Source of the DNA: 3107 sp001483205 | GTDB taxonomy: Bacteria; Pseudomonadota; Alphaproteobacteria; Rhodobacterales; Rhodobacteraceae | Direction: 5' to 3' | Length of the DNA stretch: 64,000 bases | Assembly: GCA_964291375.2 (NCBI GenBank) | Contig: OZ219809.1 | Coordinates: 2,294,001-2,358,000, forward strand | Shown here: one piece after another, positions 16,081 through 25,840 of the stretch | Numbering within the stretch: the first letter of the stretch is position 1 | How the letters are laid out: every line of letters starts with the position of its first letter | Position numbers and translations under genes: made by a program | Notes under the pieces: generated by a model | The model's input: the letters and a program-made list of their open reading frames with translations, nothing else | What the model was told of the DNA's origin: nothing | Databases searched by the model: none

Positions 16081-16334
16081 AGAACAGAGGGCAGCGCCCG
16101 GCCCGGCAGGCGCTCAAAACGTCTCAACATGTTGGAACGTATGGGTTTTATGGCAAGACCATCGCCAATTTGGACTGCCGCGAAAAGCGCCCGCCCAGGC
16201 AGGCGGCTGCCCGGCTGAGCTATTATGCAGAGGTCTCTTTCAGGGCCGAACGGGCGGAACCTAATGACGCGCGGCCCGGTCTTGTGACCGGGCGAACGGC
16301 TGGCCACGGACGCGCCACCATACCAGAGGTCTCT
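16081..16334. repeat. Modular dispersed repeat between gcrA and dapE
   Basis: Two segments in tandem: GGCAGGCGCTCAAAACGTCT, the TATGGGTTTTATGGCAAGAC block and GCGCCCGCCCAGGCAGGCGG up to TTATGCAGAGGTCTCT; then AGGGCCGAACGGGCGGAACC, the TTGT-loop hairpin CCCGGTC/GACCGGG and a second tip ACCAGAGGTCTCTCTGC. It fills most of the gap 16035-16432. Confidence 0.8.
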
Positions 16335-16432
16335 CTGCACAGATCATCGCCCCCCGCAACCACCGGCGCTGATCCGCCGTTGCAGAGCGACCGGGAAGGC
16401 GGTAACGCTGTCGGCAAAGGAGTGCAGCGCCC

Positions 16433-17605
16433 GTGCCCGGAACCATCCCCGCCCCCACACCTTCACCCGTCGATCCTCTGCACCTGACGGCTGAACTCAT
16501 CCGTTGCCCCTCGGTCACACCCGAAGAGGGCGGCGCGCTGGTGTTGCTGGAGGCGCTCCTCTCCGGGGCCGGGTTCACCTGTTACCGTGCGGACCGCAAC
16601 GGGGTGGCGAACCTCTTTGCCCGCTGGGGGCCAAAGGCCCACCCCCGCACCTTCGGTTTCAATGGCCACACGGATGTGGTGCCTGCGGGCGACGCCTCTG
16701 CGTGGTCGGTCGATCCCTTCGCGGCAACGCAAAAAGACGGCCTGCTCTGGGGGCGCGGCGCAACCGACATGAAATCCGGCGTTGCCGCCTTTGCCGCCGC
16801 CGCGGTCGATTTCGTCCGCGACACCCCCCCCGACGGCGCGATCATCCTGACCATCACCGGCGACGAGGAAGGCGAGGCAACCGACGGAACCGTGGCCCTG
16901 CTCGACCGGATGCGCGCAGAGGGCGAGGCGATGAGCGTCTGCCTTGTCGGGGAACCCACCTGCGCCGCACATATGGGCGACAGGATCAAGATCGGGCGGC
17001 GCGGCTCGATGACCGTGCGCCTGATGGTGACGGGCACACAGGGCCATGCCGCCTATCCGCAGAACGCCCGGAACCCGCTGCCTGCCATGGCGCGCCTGAC
17101 GGACCGGCTGGCCTCTCACACGCTGGACAACGGCACCCCGCATTTCGACCCGTCAACGCTGGAGATCACCACCATCGACACCGGCAACCCCGCTGCAAAT
17201 GTCATCCCGGCCCGGTGCCGCGCGGTGCTGAATATCCGTTTCAACGACGCCCACAGTTCTGCGTCACTGATCACCTGGCTGCGGGCAGAGGCAGACGCGG
17301 TTGCCGCCCGCTTCGGCGTCGGGGTCGAAATGGAAACCAGGGTTTCGGGCGAGAGCTTTCTCACCCCCCCCGGCCCCTTCACCGACCTTGTGTCGCGCGC
17401 CGTGCGGCATGAGACCGGACAAACACCGGAGCAATCAACTTCCGGCGGCACCTCTGATGCGCGCTTCATCCGGGATCACTGCCCGGTGGTCGAGTTCGGC
17501 CTTGTCAACGCCACCATGCACGAGGTCGATGAACGGGTGGAAATTGCCCAGATTCACCAGCTCAAAGCCGTCTACACGCGCATCCTGCGGGAGTATTTCG
17601 CATGA
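16433..17605 (+). CDS. dapE: Succinyl-diaminopimelate desuccinylase
   Basis: Zinc enzyme of the succinylase branch of lysine/diaminopimelate synthesis: hydrolyses N-succinyl-LL-diaminopimelate. 390 residues from a GTG at 16433 preceded by AAAGGAG. M20 peptidase-family motifs: FNGHTDVVPAGD (His, Asp), WGRGATDMKSGVAAF (bridging Asp), TGDEEGEATDGT (general-base Glu and ligand), GEPTCAAHMGDRIKIGRRG, and TSGGTSDARFI near the end. Its stop overlaps the acetyltransferase start (ATGA), and that gene overlaps rnr, making a three-gene translationally coupled unit. Confidence 0.95.
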   Translation: MPGTIPAPTPSPVDPLHLTAELIRCPSVTPEEGGALVLLEALLSGAGFTCYRADRNGVANLFARWGPKAHPRTFGFNGHTDVVPAGDASAWSVDPFAATQKDGLLWGRGATDMKSGVAAFAAAAVDFVRDTPPDGAIILTITGDEEGEATDGTVALLDRMRAEGEAMSVCLVGEPTCAAHMGDRIKIGRRGSMTVRLMVTGTQGHAAYPQNARNPLPAMARLTDRLASHTLDNGTPHFDPSTLEITTIDTGNPAANVIPARCRAVLNIRFNDAHSSASLITWLRAEADAVAARFGVGVEMETRVSGESFLTPPGPFTDLVSRAVRHETGQTPEQSTSGGTSDARFIRDHCPVVEFGLVNATMHEVDERVEIAQIHQLKAVYTRILREYFA

Positions 17606-18024
17606 CAGTGCGAATCGGGGAAACCCGCGACATCGGCACCTGCCGGGCAATCCGGGAAACGGTGTTCATCAGGGAACAGGGCGTGCCGGAAAGCGAAGAG
17701 ATCGACGGGCGCGACGGGGCGGCGCTGCACCTGATTGCGTGGGCGGACGAAACCCCCGTCGGCACCGCGCGCATCCTGATTGCGGGGGATACGGGAAAGA
17801 TCGGCCGTTTCTGTGTGCTGAAAGACCATCGCGGGCGCGGGATCGGCGCGGCGCTGATGCACGGCTGCATTGGCGCGTTGCGCCGCCGGGCCGGGATCAG
17901 ACGCGCGACGCTCAGCGCCCAGACCCACGCCATCGCCTTTTACGAACGCCTCGGTTTTACCGCCCATGGCCCGGAATACCCGGATGCGGGTATTCCCCAT
18001 CGCGACATGGACCTGACCCTGTGA
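17602..18024 (+). CDS. GNAT-family N-acetyltransferase
   Basis: 140 residues, single GNAT domain: FIREQGVPESEEIDGRD in the N-terminal helices, then IGRFCVLKDHRGRGIGAALM with the acetyl-CoA pyrophosphate loop R-G-R-G-I-G-A. It resembles the YjcF/ElaA-like group. It overlaps dapE by four bases upstream and shares GTGA with rnr downstream. The acceptor substrate is unknown; association with dapE and RNase R may be only operon convenience. Confidence 0.85.
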   Translation: MTVRIGETRDIGTCRAIRETVFIREQGVPESEEIDGRDGAALHLIAWADETPVGTARILIAGDTGKIGRFCVLKDHRGRGIGAALMHGCIGALRRRAGIRRATLSAQTHAIAFYERLGFTAHGPEYPDAGIPHRDMDLTL

Positions 18025-20300
18025 GCCGCCTGCCCGCCCGTGATGACATTCTGCGGTGGGTCGCGGAAAACCCGGCGCAGGCGTCGGGGCGCGACATCGC
18101 GCGGGCCTTCGGGGTCAGGGGGGCAGAGCGGCCTGCGCTCCGGCGTTTGCTGAAAGAGATGCAGGCCGAGGGCTGCCTGCCGGGGCCGGGGCCAGGGGCA
18201 GGGCCGCGCCGCCACCGCACGGGGCCGTCGCGCGCCCCGGACGCCCTGCCCCCTGTCAGCCTGTTGCGCATCCTGCCGCCCGATGCGGACGGAGACCTGT
18301 TCGCGCAGCCCCGCGACTGGCAGGGCGATAAACAGCAGGCCCCCCTTGTGCTGATGGTCGCGCCGCCGTCTTCCGGCCCGGCGCTCGGGCCGGGCGACAT
18401 CGTGCTGGCCCGCCTGACCGGGGTCAGCGGAGAGGCGCACCGCTATGAAGGCCGTCTGATCCGCCGGATCGGGTCCGCCGACGGCCCCGCGCGCCTGCTG
18501 GGGATATTTCGCGGCAATGCCGAGCGGGGCCGGATCACGCCGGTGGACAAAAAGCGGGGCGGGGAATGGATCGTCCCCGCCGGGGCGACGCTGAACGCAA
18601 CCGATGGTGAGCTGGTTGAGGCAGAGCGCACCGGGGCAAGGGCGCGCACGGGGCTGTCCGCCGCCCGGATTGTCCGGCGGTTGGGTGACCCGTCGCGCGC
18701 CTTATCGCTGATCGCCATCCGTCAGCACGGTATCCCGCAGGCCTTTCCCGATCCGGCGGTGGCCGAGGCCGCCCTTGCCGCCCCCGCCCCGCCCGACGGG
18801 CGCGAAGACCTGCGCGAATTGCCGTTTCTGACCATTGACCCGGCGGATGCCCGCGACCATGACGACGCCTGCTATGCTCACCCGGACGATGACCCGGACA
18901 ACCCCGGCGGGCATGTGGTCTGGGTTGCGATTGCCGATGTCGCCCATTATGTGCGTCCCGGCTCGGCACTGGACGGGGCGGCGCGCGACCGCGGCAACTC
19001 CACCTATTTCCCTGATCGCGTCGTGCCGATGCTGCCGGATCGTCTGTCGGGTGATCTCTGTTCCCTGCGCGCGGGCTGTTCGCGCCCCTGCATTGCCGTG
19101 CGCATGGTGCTGGATGCCGGGGGGCGGAAAATCGGCCATCGTTTTGTGCGCGGGCTGATGCGGTCTGTCGCCGCGCTGACCTATGGGCAGGCACAGGCCG
19201 CCATTGACGGGGGGCCGGATGAGGGGGCCGGGCCCCTGCTGCGCCCGCTGTATGCCGCTTATGAGGCGGTGAAGGTGGCGCGCACCGCCCGGCAGCCGCT
19301 CGACCTTGACCTGCCGGAGCGAAAGGTGGTTCTGGATGAGCGCGGCGGGGTGGTTTCGGTCGATTTCCGCGAGCGGCTGGATGCGCACCGCCTGATCGAG
19401 GAGTTCATGGTGCTGGCCAATATCGCCGCCGCAGAGGAGCTGACCCGGCGGGGCCGGCCGCTCTTATTCCGGGTGCATGAGGCCCCTGACGCAGGCAGGC
19501 TTGAGACGCTGCGCGATGCGGCGCGCGCTGCTGGCCTGCCGTTTGTCCGGGGCGCAGGGGTGAAAACGCGCCACCTGAACCGGTTGCTGGAGGCGGCGCG
19601 GGGCACGGCCCATGCAGAGACGATCAGCATGGCGGTGCTTCGCTCAATGACCCAGGCCTGTTATGCGCCGGAAAACGGCGGGCATTTCGGGCTGGCACTG
19701 GCCGGATATGCCCATTTCACCTCGCCGATCCGGCGGTATGCCGATCTGGTTGTGCATCGGGCGCTGATTGCTGCGCATGGCTGGGGGGAGGATGGTCTGA
19801 CCGGGGCAGAGGCGGCGCGTCTGGCTGAAACCGCCGCGCTGGTATCGGAACGCGAGCGCCGGTCGCTGGTTGCCGAGCGCGATACGACGGATCGTTACCT
19901 TGCTGCCCGTTTAGCCGGGCGGGTGGGGGAAGAGATGGCGGGCCGGGTGTCGGGGGTCGTCCGGTTTGGCCTGTTCGTGCGCCTGAGCGAGGACGGGGCC
20001 GATGCACTGGTGCCGATGGCGTCGCTCGGGCAGCGGTTTCGTTTTGATGCCCGGACGCAGAGGATGGTCGGGCGGCGTTCGGGAGCAGTGATCGGGACGG
20101 GACAGGCGGTTACGGTGCGCCTGACGCGGGCCGATCCGATGACCGGGGGGCTGGTTGCCGAGCTGCTGGCGGTGGACGGCGCGCCCGTGGCCGGGGCCGG
20201 GGGCGGGCGCAAGGTGGCAGGCGGGCAGAGAAAGGCCGGGGCCGGAGGAGGACGCCCCGGCGCAAACCCCGCCCCGGCTGGCCGCCGCAGACGGCGCTGA
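18021..20300 (+). CDS. rnr: Ribonuclease R
   Basis: Processive 3'-to-5' exoribonuclease that degrades structured RNA. 759 residues from the GTG at 18021 inside the GTGA overlap: N-terminal winged helix (~1-60, GRDIARAFGVRGAERPALRR), cold-shock-type OB folds, RNB catalytic domain with the metal-binding Asp cluster TIDPADARDHDDACYAH, GNSTYFPDRVVPMLP, YAHFTSPIRRYADLVVHRAL, then an S1 domain (~630-700, GRVSGVVRFGLFVRLSEDGADA) and a basic Gly/Lys/Arg tail. The frame is open far upstream (to 17301) only because dapE and the acetyltransferase are GC-rich; the GTG start matches family length. Confidence 0.95.
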   Translation: MSRLPARDDILRWVAENPAQASGRDIARAFGVRGAERPALRRLLKEMQAEGCLPGPGPGAGPRRHRTGPSRAPDALPPVSLLRILPPDADGDLFAQPRDWQGDKQQAPLVLMVAPPSSGPALGPGDIVLARLTGVSGEAHRYEGRLIRRIGSADGPARLLGIFRGNAERGRITPVDKKRGGEWIVPAGATLNATDGELVEAERTGARARTGLSAARIVRRLGDPSRALSLIAIRQHGIPQAFPDPAVAEAALAAPAPPDGREDLRELPFLTIDPADARDHDDACYAHPDDDPDNPGGHVVWVAIADVAHYVRPGSALDGAARDRGNSTYFPDRVVPMLPDRLSGDLCSLRAGCSRPCIAVRMVLDAGGRKIGHRFVRGLMRSVAALTYGQAQAAIDGGPDEGAGPLLRPLYAAYEAVKVARTARQPLDLDLPERKVVLDERGGVVSVDFRERLDAHRLIEEFMVLANIAAAEELTRRGRPLLFRVHEAPDAGRLETLRDAARAAGLPFVRGAGVKTRHLNRLLEAARGTAHAETISMAVLRSMTQACYAPENGGHFGLALAGYAHFTSPIRRYADLVVHRALIAAHGWGEDGLTGAEAARLAETAALVSERERRSLVAERDTTDRYLAARLAGRVGEEMAGRVSGVVRFGLFVRLSEDGADALVPMASLGQRFRFDARTQRMVGRRSGAVIGTGQAVTVRLTRADPMTGGLVAELLAVDGAPVAGAGGGRKVAGGQRKAGAGGGRPGANPAPAGRRRRR

Positions 20301-20411
20301 CCTTATTCGATGGGTGCTTTGCGAGAGGGGCGGGAAGGCGCGATTGAGTAAAAACCTGCAAGCCGGGGTATGATAATTCATTCCCGGACACACCAGAGCA
20401 CGGAGATCAAT

Positions 20412-20963
20412 ATGCCTACCGAGATCATTGCGCTGCCCCTTCACCTGCAAATCGCGGCGGCTGGCGGCTTTTTGGCCTATATCACTGCCTATAGCGGCTT
20501 CAGACAAGGCCACACCACACTCGACAGCACCCTGACGATTTTGGTGTTCGGTGTCTTCTCGGCCCTGCCGTTTCTGGTGATCGCAGAGGAATTGGAGCAG
20601 GTTTTGCCGAACCATCAATGGCAGGCGCGGGCGGCTGCTGCTTTGCCTGCCCTTTTGATCGCGGTGCTGGCAGGGGCGCTTTGGCGGAAGTGGGGACGGA
20701 GCGCATGGTATTGGATCGTCCATGGGCTTGGCGTTCACCGCGATGATGGCCTCGGAACCGGGTGGGAATCGCTGATACAGACCCCAGGCATGAACGTCAC
20801 GCAGATCATGGTCCGAACCACAGACGGGACCGAACTGTTCTGCCGGGACGCCATCGACTATCAGAACCAGCCCGAATGCGGCCTGAAACTCGGCTCCGAC
20901 GGCTCGGTGATGATGGTCGTTGACGCGGAAAAGCTGCCCAGCCCATCAAGACACTGGACTTAA
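20412..20963 (+). CDS. Membrane protein of unknown function
   Basis: 183 residues from the ATG at 20412 (ACGGAG 5 bases upstream). Three hydrophobic segments (~10-28, 38-57, 73-92) are followed by a ~90-residue soluble part (GTGWESLIQTPGMNVTQIMV; CGLKLGSDGSVMMVVD) that looks like a small beta domain. Not recognised. It has less GC-biased wording than its neighbours and sits alone between rnr and amt, which is compatible with acquired DNA, but this is only an impression. Confidence 0.6.
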   Translation: MPTEIIALPLHLQIAAAGGFLAYITAYSGFRQGHTTLDSTLTILVFGVFSALPFLVIAEELEQVLPNHQWQARAAAALPALLIAVLAGALWRKWGRSAWYWIVHGLGVHRDDGLGTGWESLIQTPGMNVTQIMVRTTDGTELFCRDAIDYQNQPECGLKLGSDGSVMMVVDAEKLPSPSRHWT

Positions 20964-21026
20964 ATCCCCGGCGCTGTAACCTGTCATTTACGAATACGCC
21001 ACGAATGCAAGCCCGGAGCGCCCCCG

Positions 21027-22418
21027 ATGACACGGCTGACCCGAAGAAAAGACAAACCCCATTCCGGCATTGGCGCGGCGGCCGGCCTCGCCTTCTGCGC
21101 CGCCTTTGCCGGGCTGTTGCCGGACCCTGCCCGCGCCGCCCCGGACGGCGAAACCGGCTTTGTGCTGAACACATTCGCCTTTCTCATCTGGGGCGCGCTG
21201 GTGATGTGGATGTGCGCAGGCTTCACCATGCTGGAGGCCGGTTCCGTCCGCACCAAGAACGTCTCGGTGATCTGCCTCAAGAATATCGGCCTCTATTCCA
21301 TCGCCAGCCTGTCCTATTACCTGATCGGCTATAACATCATGTATGTCGGCGTTGATCCGGGCGGCTGGTTCGGCTCTCTCAGCCTGTTCTATGGCTCGAC
21401 CGCTGATGAGCTGGCGCTGCTGGCGGGCGCGGACGGGGCCGCGGCCACAGTGATCGACGAGGCCGATTATTCCACCATGTCGGACTGGTTTTTCCAGATG
21501 GTCTTTGTCGCCACCACTGCGTCCATCATCTCCGGCACTCTGGCAGAGCGGGTCAGGTTATGGTCCTTCTTCCTGTTCGTCATTGCCCTGACCGCGTTTA
21601 TCTATCCTGTCGTCGGCGCGTGGACATGGGGTGGCGGCTGGCTGGGCGAGATGGGCTTTCAGGATTTCGCAGGCTCCACCATCGTGCATTCCACCGGGGG
21701 CTGGGCCGCGCTGACCGGGGCGGTGATCCTTGGCGCACGACGGGGCAAATTCCGCGAAGACGGCACTGTCCGGCAGATGCCGCCCTCGAACGTTCCCATC
21801 GTCACGCTTGGCGTCTTCATCCTCTGGTTCGGCTGGTTCGGTTTTAACGGCGGTTCCCAGCTTGCGCTGGGGTCGGCGGTTGATGCGGTGGCGATCAGCA
21901 TCATCCTCGCCAACACCAACATCGCTGCGGCGGCGGGCGTGGTGGCGGCGCTGTGCGTCTCGAAACCGATCCTCGGGCGCATTGACCTGCTGGCGTCGCT
22001 CAACGGGGCCATCGCCGGGCTGGTCGCCATCACCGCAGGCCCCGATCTGATTGCGCATCACTGGGCCATCGTCATCGGCGGCATTGGCGGCGTGATCGCG
22101 GTTGCCGGGTCGAAAGCCATGGACATGCTGCGGATCGACGATGTTGTCGGTGCGGTGCCCGCCCACCTGTTCGCCGGTATCTGGGGAACGCTGGCGGTGT
22201 GCATCGCCGGGGGCGGGGATTTCCTGACCCAGCTTAGCGGTATTCTGGCCATCGGGGGCTTTGTCTTTGTGGCCTCGGGCATTGTCTGGCTGATTATCGA
22301 CAGGGTGATCGGCATCCGTATCTCGGAACGGGCCGAGGCACTGGGGCAGGATGTGGTTGAGCTCGGGATTGAGGCATATCCCGAATTTGTCGCCATCCCG
22401 GACCCCGACGACACATGA
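21027..22418 (+). CDS. amt: Ammonium transporter (Amt/MEP/Rh family)
   Basis: 463 residues with a cleavable-looking N-terminus (~15-37, AAGLAFCAAFAGLLPDPARA) and about 11 membrane helices. Pore histidines are in DFAGSTIVHSTGGWAAL and VPAHLFAGIWGTLAV; the family signature FNGGSQLALGS is present, as is the phenylalanine-rich entry around WFFQMVFVATTASIISG. It takes up NH4+/NH3 under nitrogen limitation. No glnK is next to it, which is unusual for Amt genes. glnE follows 400 bases downstream behind a repeat, so the area has a nitrogen theme. Confidence 0.92.
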   Translation: MTRLTRRKDKPHSGIGAAAGLAFCAAFAGLLPDPARAAPDGETGFVLNTFAFLIWGALVMWMCAGFTMLEAGSVRTKNVSVICLKNIGLYSIASLSYYLIGYNIMYVGVDPGGWFGSLSLFYGSTADELALLAGADGAAATVIDEADYSTMSDWFFQMVFVATTASIISGTLAERVRLWSFFLFVIALTAFIYPVVGAWTWGGGWLGEMGFQDFAGSTIVHSTGGWAALTGAVILGARRGKFREDGTVRQMPPSNVPIVTLGVFILWFGWFGFNGGSQLALGSAVDAVAISIILANTNIAAAAGVVAALCVSKPILGRIDLLASLNGAIAGLVAITAGPDLIAHHWAIVIGGIGGVIAVAGSKAMDMLRIDDVVGAVPAHLFAGIWGTLAVCIAGGGDFLTQLSGILAIGGFVFVASGIVWLIIDRVIGIRISERAEALGQDVVELGIEAYPEFVAIPDPDDT

Positions 22419-22521
22419 TCCCGTCCCGGAGCCAAGGCCGCTTTGCCCCCGTCCGCCGTGGTCAGCCACGTTGCGCGGACAGGCCGTGCCGACGGCGGCA
22501 ACGCCATGGCGCAAAATGCCG

Positions 22522-22800
22522 CAAGACCCTTGCAAAGGTCTCTGCATAATGGCGCATCGGCAGCCAAATCGTCCGCCCGGCGGAACGCCGGGCAGCGCCT
22601 TGGGGCTCCGCCCGTTCGGCCCTGAAACGGTCCACCGGACCGTTTCCGGGACGGGCCTCACCCCCCGGCAGGCGCTTGGAACGCCTCAATCCTTTGAAGC
22701 GTATGGACCTCATGGAGAGACCATCGCCAATATGGGCTGTCGGGAAAAGCGCCCGCCCAGGCAGGCGGCTGCCCGGATCGGCCAATATGCAGAGGTCTTA
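22522..22800. repeat. Modular dispersed repeat, long form
   Basis: Between amt and glnE. Tips AAGACCCTTGCAAAGG and GGTCTCTGCATAATGGCGC; GAA-loop GC hairpin; 10-bp-stem hairpin GAAACGGTCC / GGACCGTTTC (22624-22646); TATGGACCTCATGGAGAGAC; GCGCCCGCCCAGGCAGGCGG; right tip AATATGCAGAGGTCTTA. Same module order as 2313-2660. Confidence 0.85.
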
Positions 22801-22824
22801 TGCTGACCTGACGGCGCACCGACA

Positions 22825-25710
22825 ATGACCAACAGCCTTGCCGCCGAGATCACCCGTGCCCCGGTTCCCCATGACCGCGCCCGTGCCGATGATGTGATCA
22901 GGGGCCTGCCCGATCCACTGCGGTCAGGGGCCATCGGCGAACTGGCCCATGGCGCGGCAGGCTCCAGCCCGTTTCTTGCCCGGCTGCTCGAATGTCATGG
23001 CCCGTGGCTGGCCGGGGCCGTCGCCCGCCCGACACAAGAGGCCCTTGATGATCTGATTGCTGAGGCCACACAAGCCGGGGAAAGCGCGGACTGGCGCGGC
23101 TTGCTCTCGGCGCTCCGGCTGGCCCGAACCCGCGCCGCGCTGCTGATCGCGCTGGCCGATCTGGGTGGCGTCTGGGATCTCGGGCCTGTCACCCGCGCCC
23201 TGTCGGACCTTGCCGACGCCTTAAGCAGCACGGCCCTGCGCTGGCTCATCGCCAAAGAGATCACACGGGGCAAGATTCCGGGCATGAGCGAGGATAACAT
23301 TCCCGGCGGCGCGGGCCTTTCTGTCATCGCCATGGGCAAGCTGGGCGCGCGGGAACTCAACTATTCCTCTGACATTGACCTCATCTGCCTGTTTGATCAG
23401 AGCCAGCTCCCCCCCGACGACCACGGCGAGGCCAGGGCGCGCTATATCCATATCACCCGCCAGATGGTCAGGGCGCTCTCTGACCGGACGCCGGAGGGCT
23501 ATGTCTTTCGCACCGATCTGCGCCTGCGCCCCGCGCCCTCGACCACCGCGCTTTGCCTGTCAATGGACGCCGCCGAACATTATTACGAAACCGTCGGGCG
23601 CACATGGGAGCGCGCGGCCCATATCAAGGCCCGCCCCGTCGCCGGTGACATCACCGCGGGCCGGGCGTATCTGCGCCGCCTGTCCTCATTCGTCTGGCGA
23701 CGCAATCTGGATTTCGCGGCGATTGAGGACATTGAGGACATCCTGCGCAAGATTCGCGAGAAAGAGGGCCGGTTTCATCCGTCCTCGGTGCCGGGCTATG
23801 ACATCAAGCTCGGCCCCGGCGGTATCCGCGAGATCGAGCTTTTCGCCCAGACGCGGCAACTGATCATGGGGGGCCGCCTGCCGGTGCTGCGCGACCCGAC
23901 CACGCTTGGCGCCCTTGCCGCGCTGCGCGACGAAGGGGTGATCGGGGCAGAGATGTGCGCCGCGCTCAGCCAGGCCTATGTCGCCCACCGCACCGTGGAG
24001 CACCGGCTTCAGATGGTGCAGGACCGGCAGACCCAGACCATCCCCGTGAACGAAGAGGCACGGGCAGAGGTTGCGGCGCTCGACGGCTGGTCTGACCCGC
24101 GAGCATGGGAGGCCGACATCGCCGAACGGCTGGCCACCGTCCATGATGTCACCAAGGAGTTTTTTGATGCCGCCGGTCGCCTGCCCACAGAGCCGGCGCA
24201 AGCCCGGACCGACGCGCAAAGCATCGCGGCCCATGGCTTCACCCGGCCCGATGATGTCAGCCGGACACTCCACCGCTGGCATTCGGGCGGGATTGCCGCC
24301 ACCAGCACCGAACGCGGGCAACGGCTCTATGCCGCACTGGAGGCCGACCTGATCGGGATGCTCGGCAGCGCCGACAGCCCGGATGACGCGATTGCCGCAT
24401 TCGACCGCTTTCTGTCCGGCCTGCCTGCGGGGGTGCAGGTGTTTTCGCTGCTCAAGGCGAACCGCCATCTGCTCAGACTGGTCATCGACATCCTTGCCAC
24501 CGCGCCGCGTCTGGCCAGCCACCTGGGGCAGGAGCCGGAAACCCTCGACATCATCCTTGCCGAGGATTTTTTTCAAAAGCCGCCGACGCAGGAGTGGCTT
24601 GAGGCCGACCTGCATATCTGGATCGGCGAGACCACCGATTATGAGCATGTGCTCGACATTTCCCGCCGCTGGGCGCGGGAATTGAAATTCCGCATCAGCG
24701 TTCAGGTGCTGCTGGGCATGATTGATGAGGTGACGGCGGGCGAGGCCTTTTCCGCGATTGCCGAGGCCGCGCTGCAAACGCTGATGCCGTTCGTGACCGA
24801 CAATTTCACCGCCCGGCACGGCCCCCCGCCGGGGCGCGGTATGGCGGTGGTTGCCATGGGCAAGCTCGGCACCAGAGAGATGACGGCCAGATCGGACCTT
24901 GACCTGATCACCGTCTATGACGCCGGTGACACTGGTGATGCCGAACCCCCGCAGGGCGGGCGTTCCCTGCCGCCCCAGGTCTATTACGCCCGGCTGACCC
25001 AGGCGCTGATTTCCGCCCTGACCGCCCCCACCGCCGAGGGGCGGCTCTATGCGGTGGACATGCGGCTGCGCCCGTCGGGACGCCAGGGGCCGATCACCGT
25101 TTCGCTGGGGTCTTTCGAGCATTACCAGACCGGGCAGGCATGGGTGTGGGAGCATCTGGCGCTGACCCGCGCGCGGGTGGTGTGCGGCGAAGACAGCCTT
25201 GCCGCGGACACCGGCGCGGTGATCGGGGCGGCGCTGGCCGGGCGCAGGGGGGATGCGCGAGTGCTGAGCGAAGCGGGCGAGATGCGCGCGCGGCTGATCA
25301 GCGCCCATCGTCGGGAGCGGGGCAGGCCGTGGGCGCTGAAACACGCGGCGGGCGGGCTGATGGAGATCGAGTTTCTGGCCCAGACCGGGGGATTGTTTCA
25401 TGGCCTCGGGCCGGGGCGTCCGGCGCGGGATATGCTCGGGCCGCTGTCAGAGGCGGGTTGGATCAGCCCGGATGAGGCGCGCGCGTTGGCCGATGCGCTG
25501 GTGCTTCAGACCCGGCTTCAGCATATCGACTGCGTTGCGCTTGAGCAGCCTTTTGACCCGGAGAATGCGGGCAAGCGGCTGCGCCGGGTGATGGCAGAGG
25601 CGGGCGGCAGCGCGGATTTTGACGGGCTTGCGGAAAAGCTGCGGGGCGCGCAGGCCGCCGCCGCAAGGGTGTGTGCCCGTGTGCAGGACGGGGACAGCGG
25701 GACGGTATGA
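22825..25710 (+). CDS. glnE: Bifunctional glutamine synthetase adenylyltransferase / adenylyl-removing enzyme
   Basis: Controls glutamine synthetase by adding or removing AMP in response to PII status. 961 residues with the expected duplicated nucleotidyltransferase layout: N-terminal (deadenylylating) domain with AMGKLGARELNYSSDIDLICL and C-terminal (adenylylating) domain with AMGKLGTREMTARSDLDLIT, each followed by a helical regulatory domain (KLGPGGIREIELFAQTRQL; HAAGGLMEIEFLAQ). Length and both Asp-x-Asp sites are intact. The start lies 24 bases after the edge of a repeat, so the promoter is probably upstream of, or inside, that repeat. Confidence 0.96.
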   Translation: MTNSLAAEITRAPVPHDRARADDVIRGLPDPLRSGAIGELAHGAAGSSPFLARLLECHGPWLAGAVARPTQEALDDLIAEATQAGESADWRGLLSALRLARTRAALLIALADLGGVWDLGPVTRALSDLADALSSTALRWLIAKEITRGKIPGMSEDNIPGGAGLSVIAMGKLGARELNYSSDIDLICLFDQSQLPPDDHGEARARYIHITRQMVRALSDRTPEGYVFRTDLRLRPAPSTTALCLSMDAAEHYYETVGRTWERAAHIKARPVAGDITAGRAYLRRLSSFVWRRNLDFAAIEDIEDILRKIREKEGRFHPSSVPGYDIKLGPGGIREIELFAQTRQLIMGGRLPVLRDPTTLGALAALRDEGVIGAEMCAALSQAYVAHRTVEHRLQMVQDRQTQTIPVNEEARAEVAALDGWSDPRAWEADIAERLATVHDVTKEFFDAAGRLPTEPAQARTDAQSIAAHGFTRPDDVSRTLHRWHSGGIAATSTERGQRLYAALEADLIGMLGSADSPDDAIAAFDRFLSGLPAGVQVFSLLKANRHLLRLVIDILATAPRLASHLGQEPETLDIILAEDFFQKPPTQEWLEADLHIWIGETTDYEHVLDISRRWARELKFRISVQVLLGMIDEVTAGEAFSAIAEAALQTLMPFVTDNFTARHGPPPGRGMAVVAMGKLGTREMTARSDLDLITVYDAGDTGDAEPPQGGRSLPPQVYYARLTQALISALTAPTAEGRLYAVDMRLRPSGRQGPITVSLGSFEHYQTGQAWVWEHLALTRARVVCGEDSLAADTGAVIGAALAGRRGDARVLSEAGEMRARLISAHRRERGRPWALKHAAGGLMEIEFLAQTGGLFHGLGPGRPARDMLGPLSEAGWISPDEARALADALVLQTRLQHIDCVALEQPFDPENAGKRLRRVMAEAGGSADFDGLAEKLRGAQAAAARVCARVQDGDSGTV

Positions 25711-25773
25711 CCAAGGCCTTTGCGTATTGGCCGGGCTGGAAGGAAAATTGTTTACTGATAAGCTGTTATGCAA

Positions 25774-25789
25774 TGTTTCACGTGAAACA
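25774..25789. promoter_or_regulatory. parS-type ParB binding site
   Basis: TGTTTCACGTGAAACA is a perfect 16-bp palindrome and equals the widely conserved bacterial parS sequence. It lies 64 bases after glnE in non-coding DNA and about 26 kb from dnaA, a normal distance for parS in alphaproteobacteria. I saw no second copy in the window; parA and parB are not in the window. Confidence 0.85.
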
Positions 25790-25840
25790 ATCTGTTGCTG
25801 CCCTGTCTGAGCAGGCGGTTTGTCAGCCGGTGCGCCTTTA

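Noticed and set aside
17301..18020. N-terminal extension of RNase R to 999 residues
   Set aside because: The extension overlaps dapE and the acetyltransferase in another frame; the GTG at 18021 gives the family length and a GTGA overlap.
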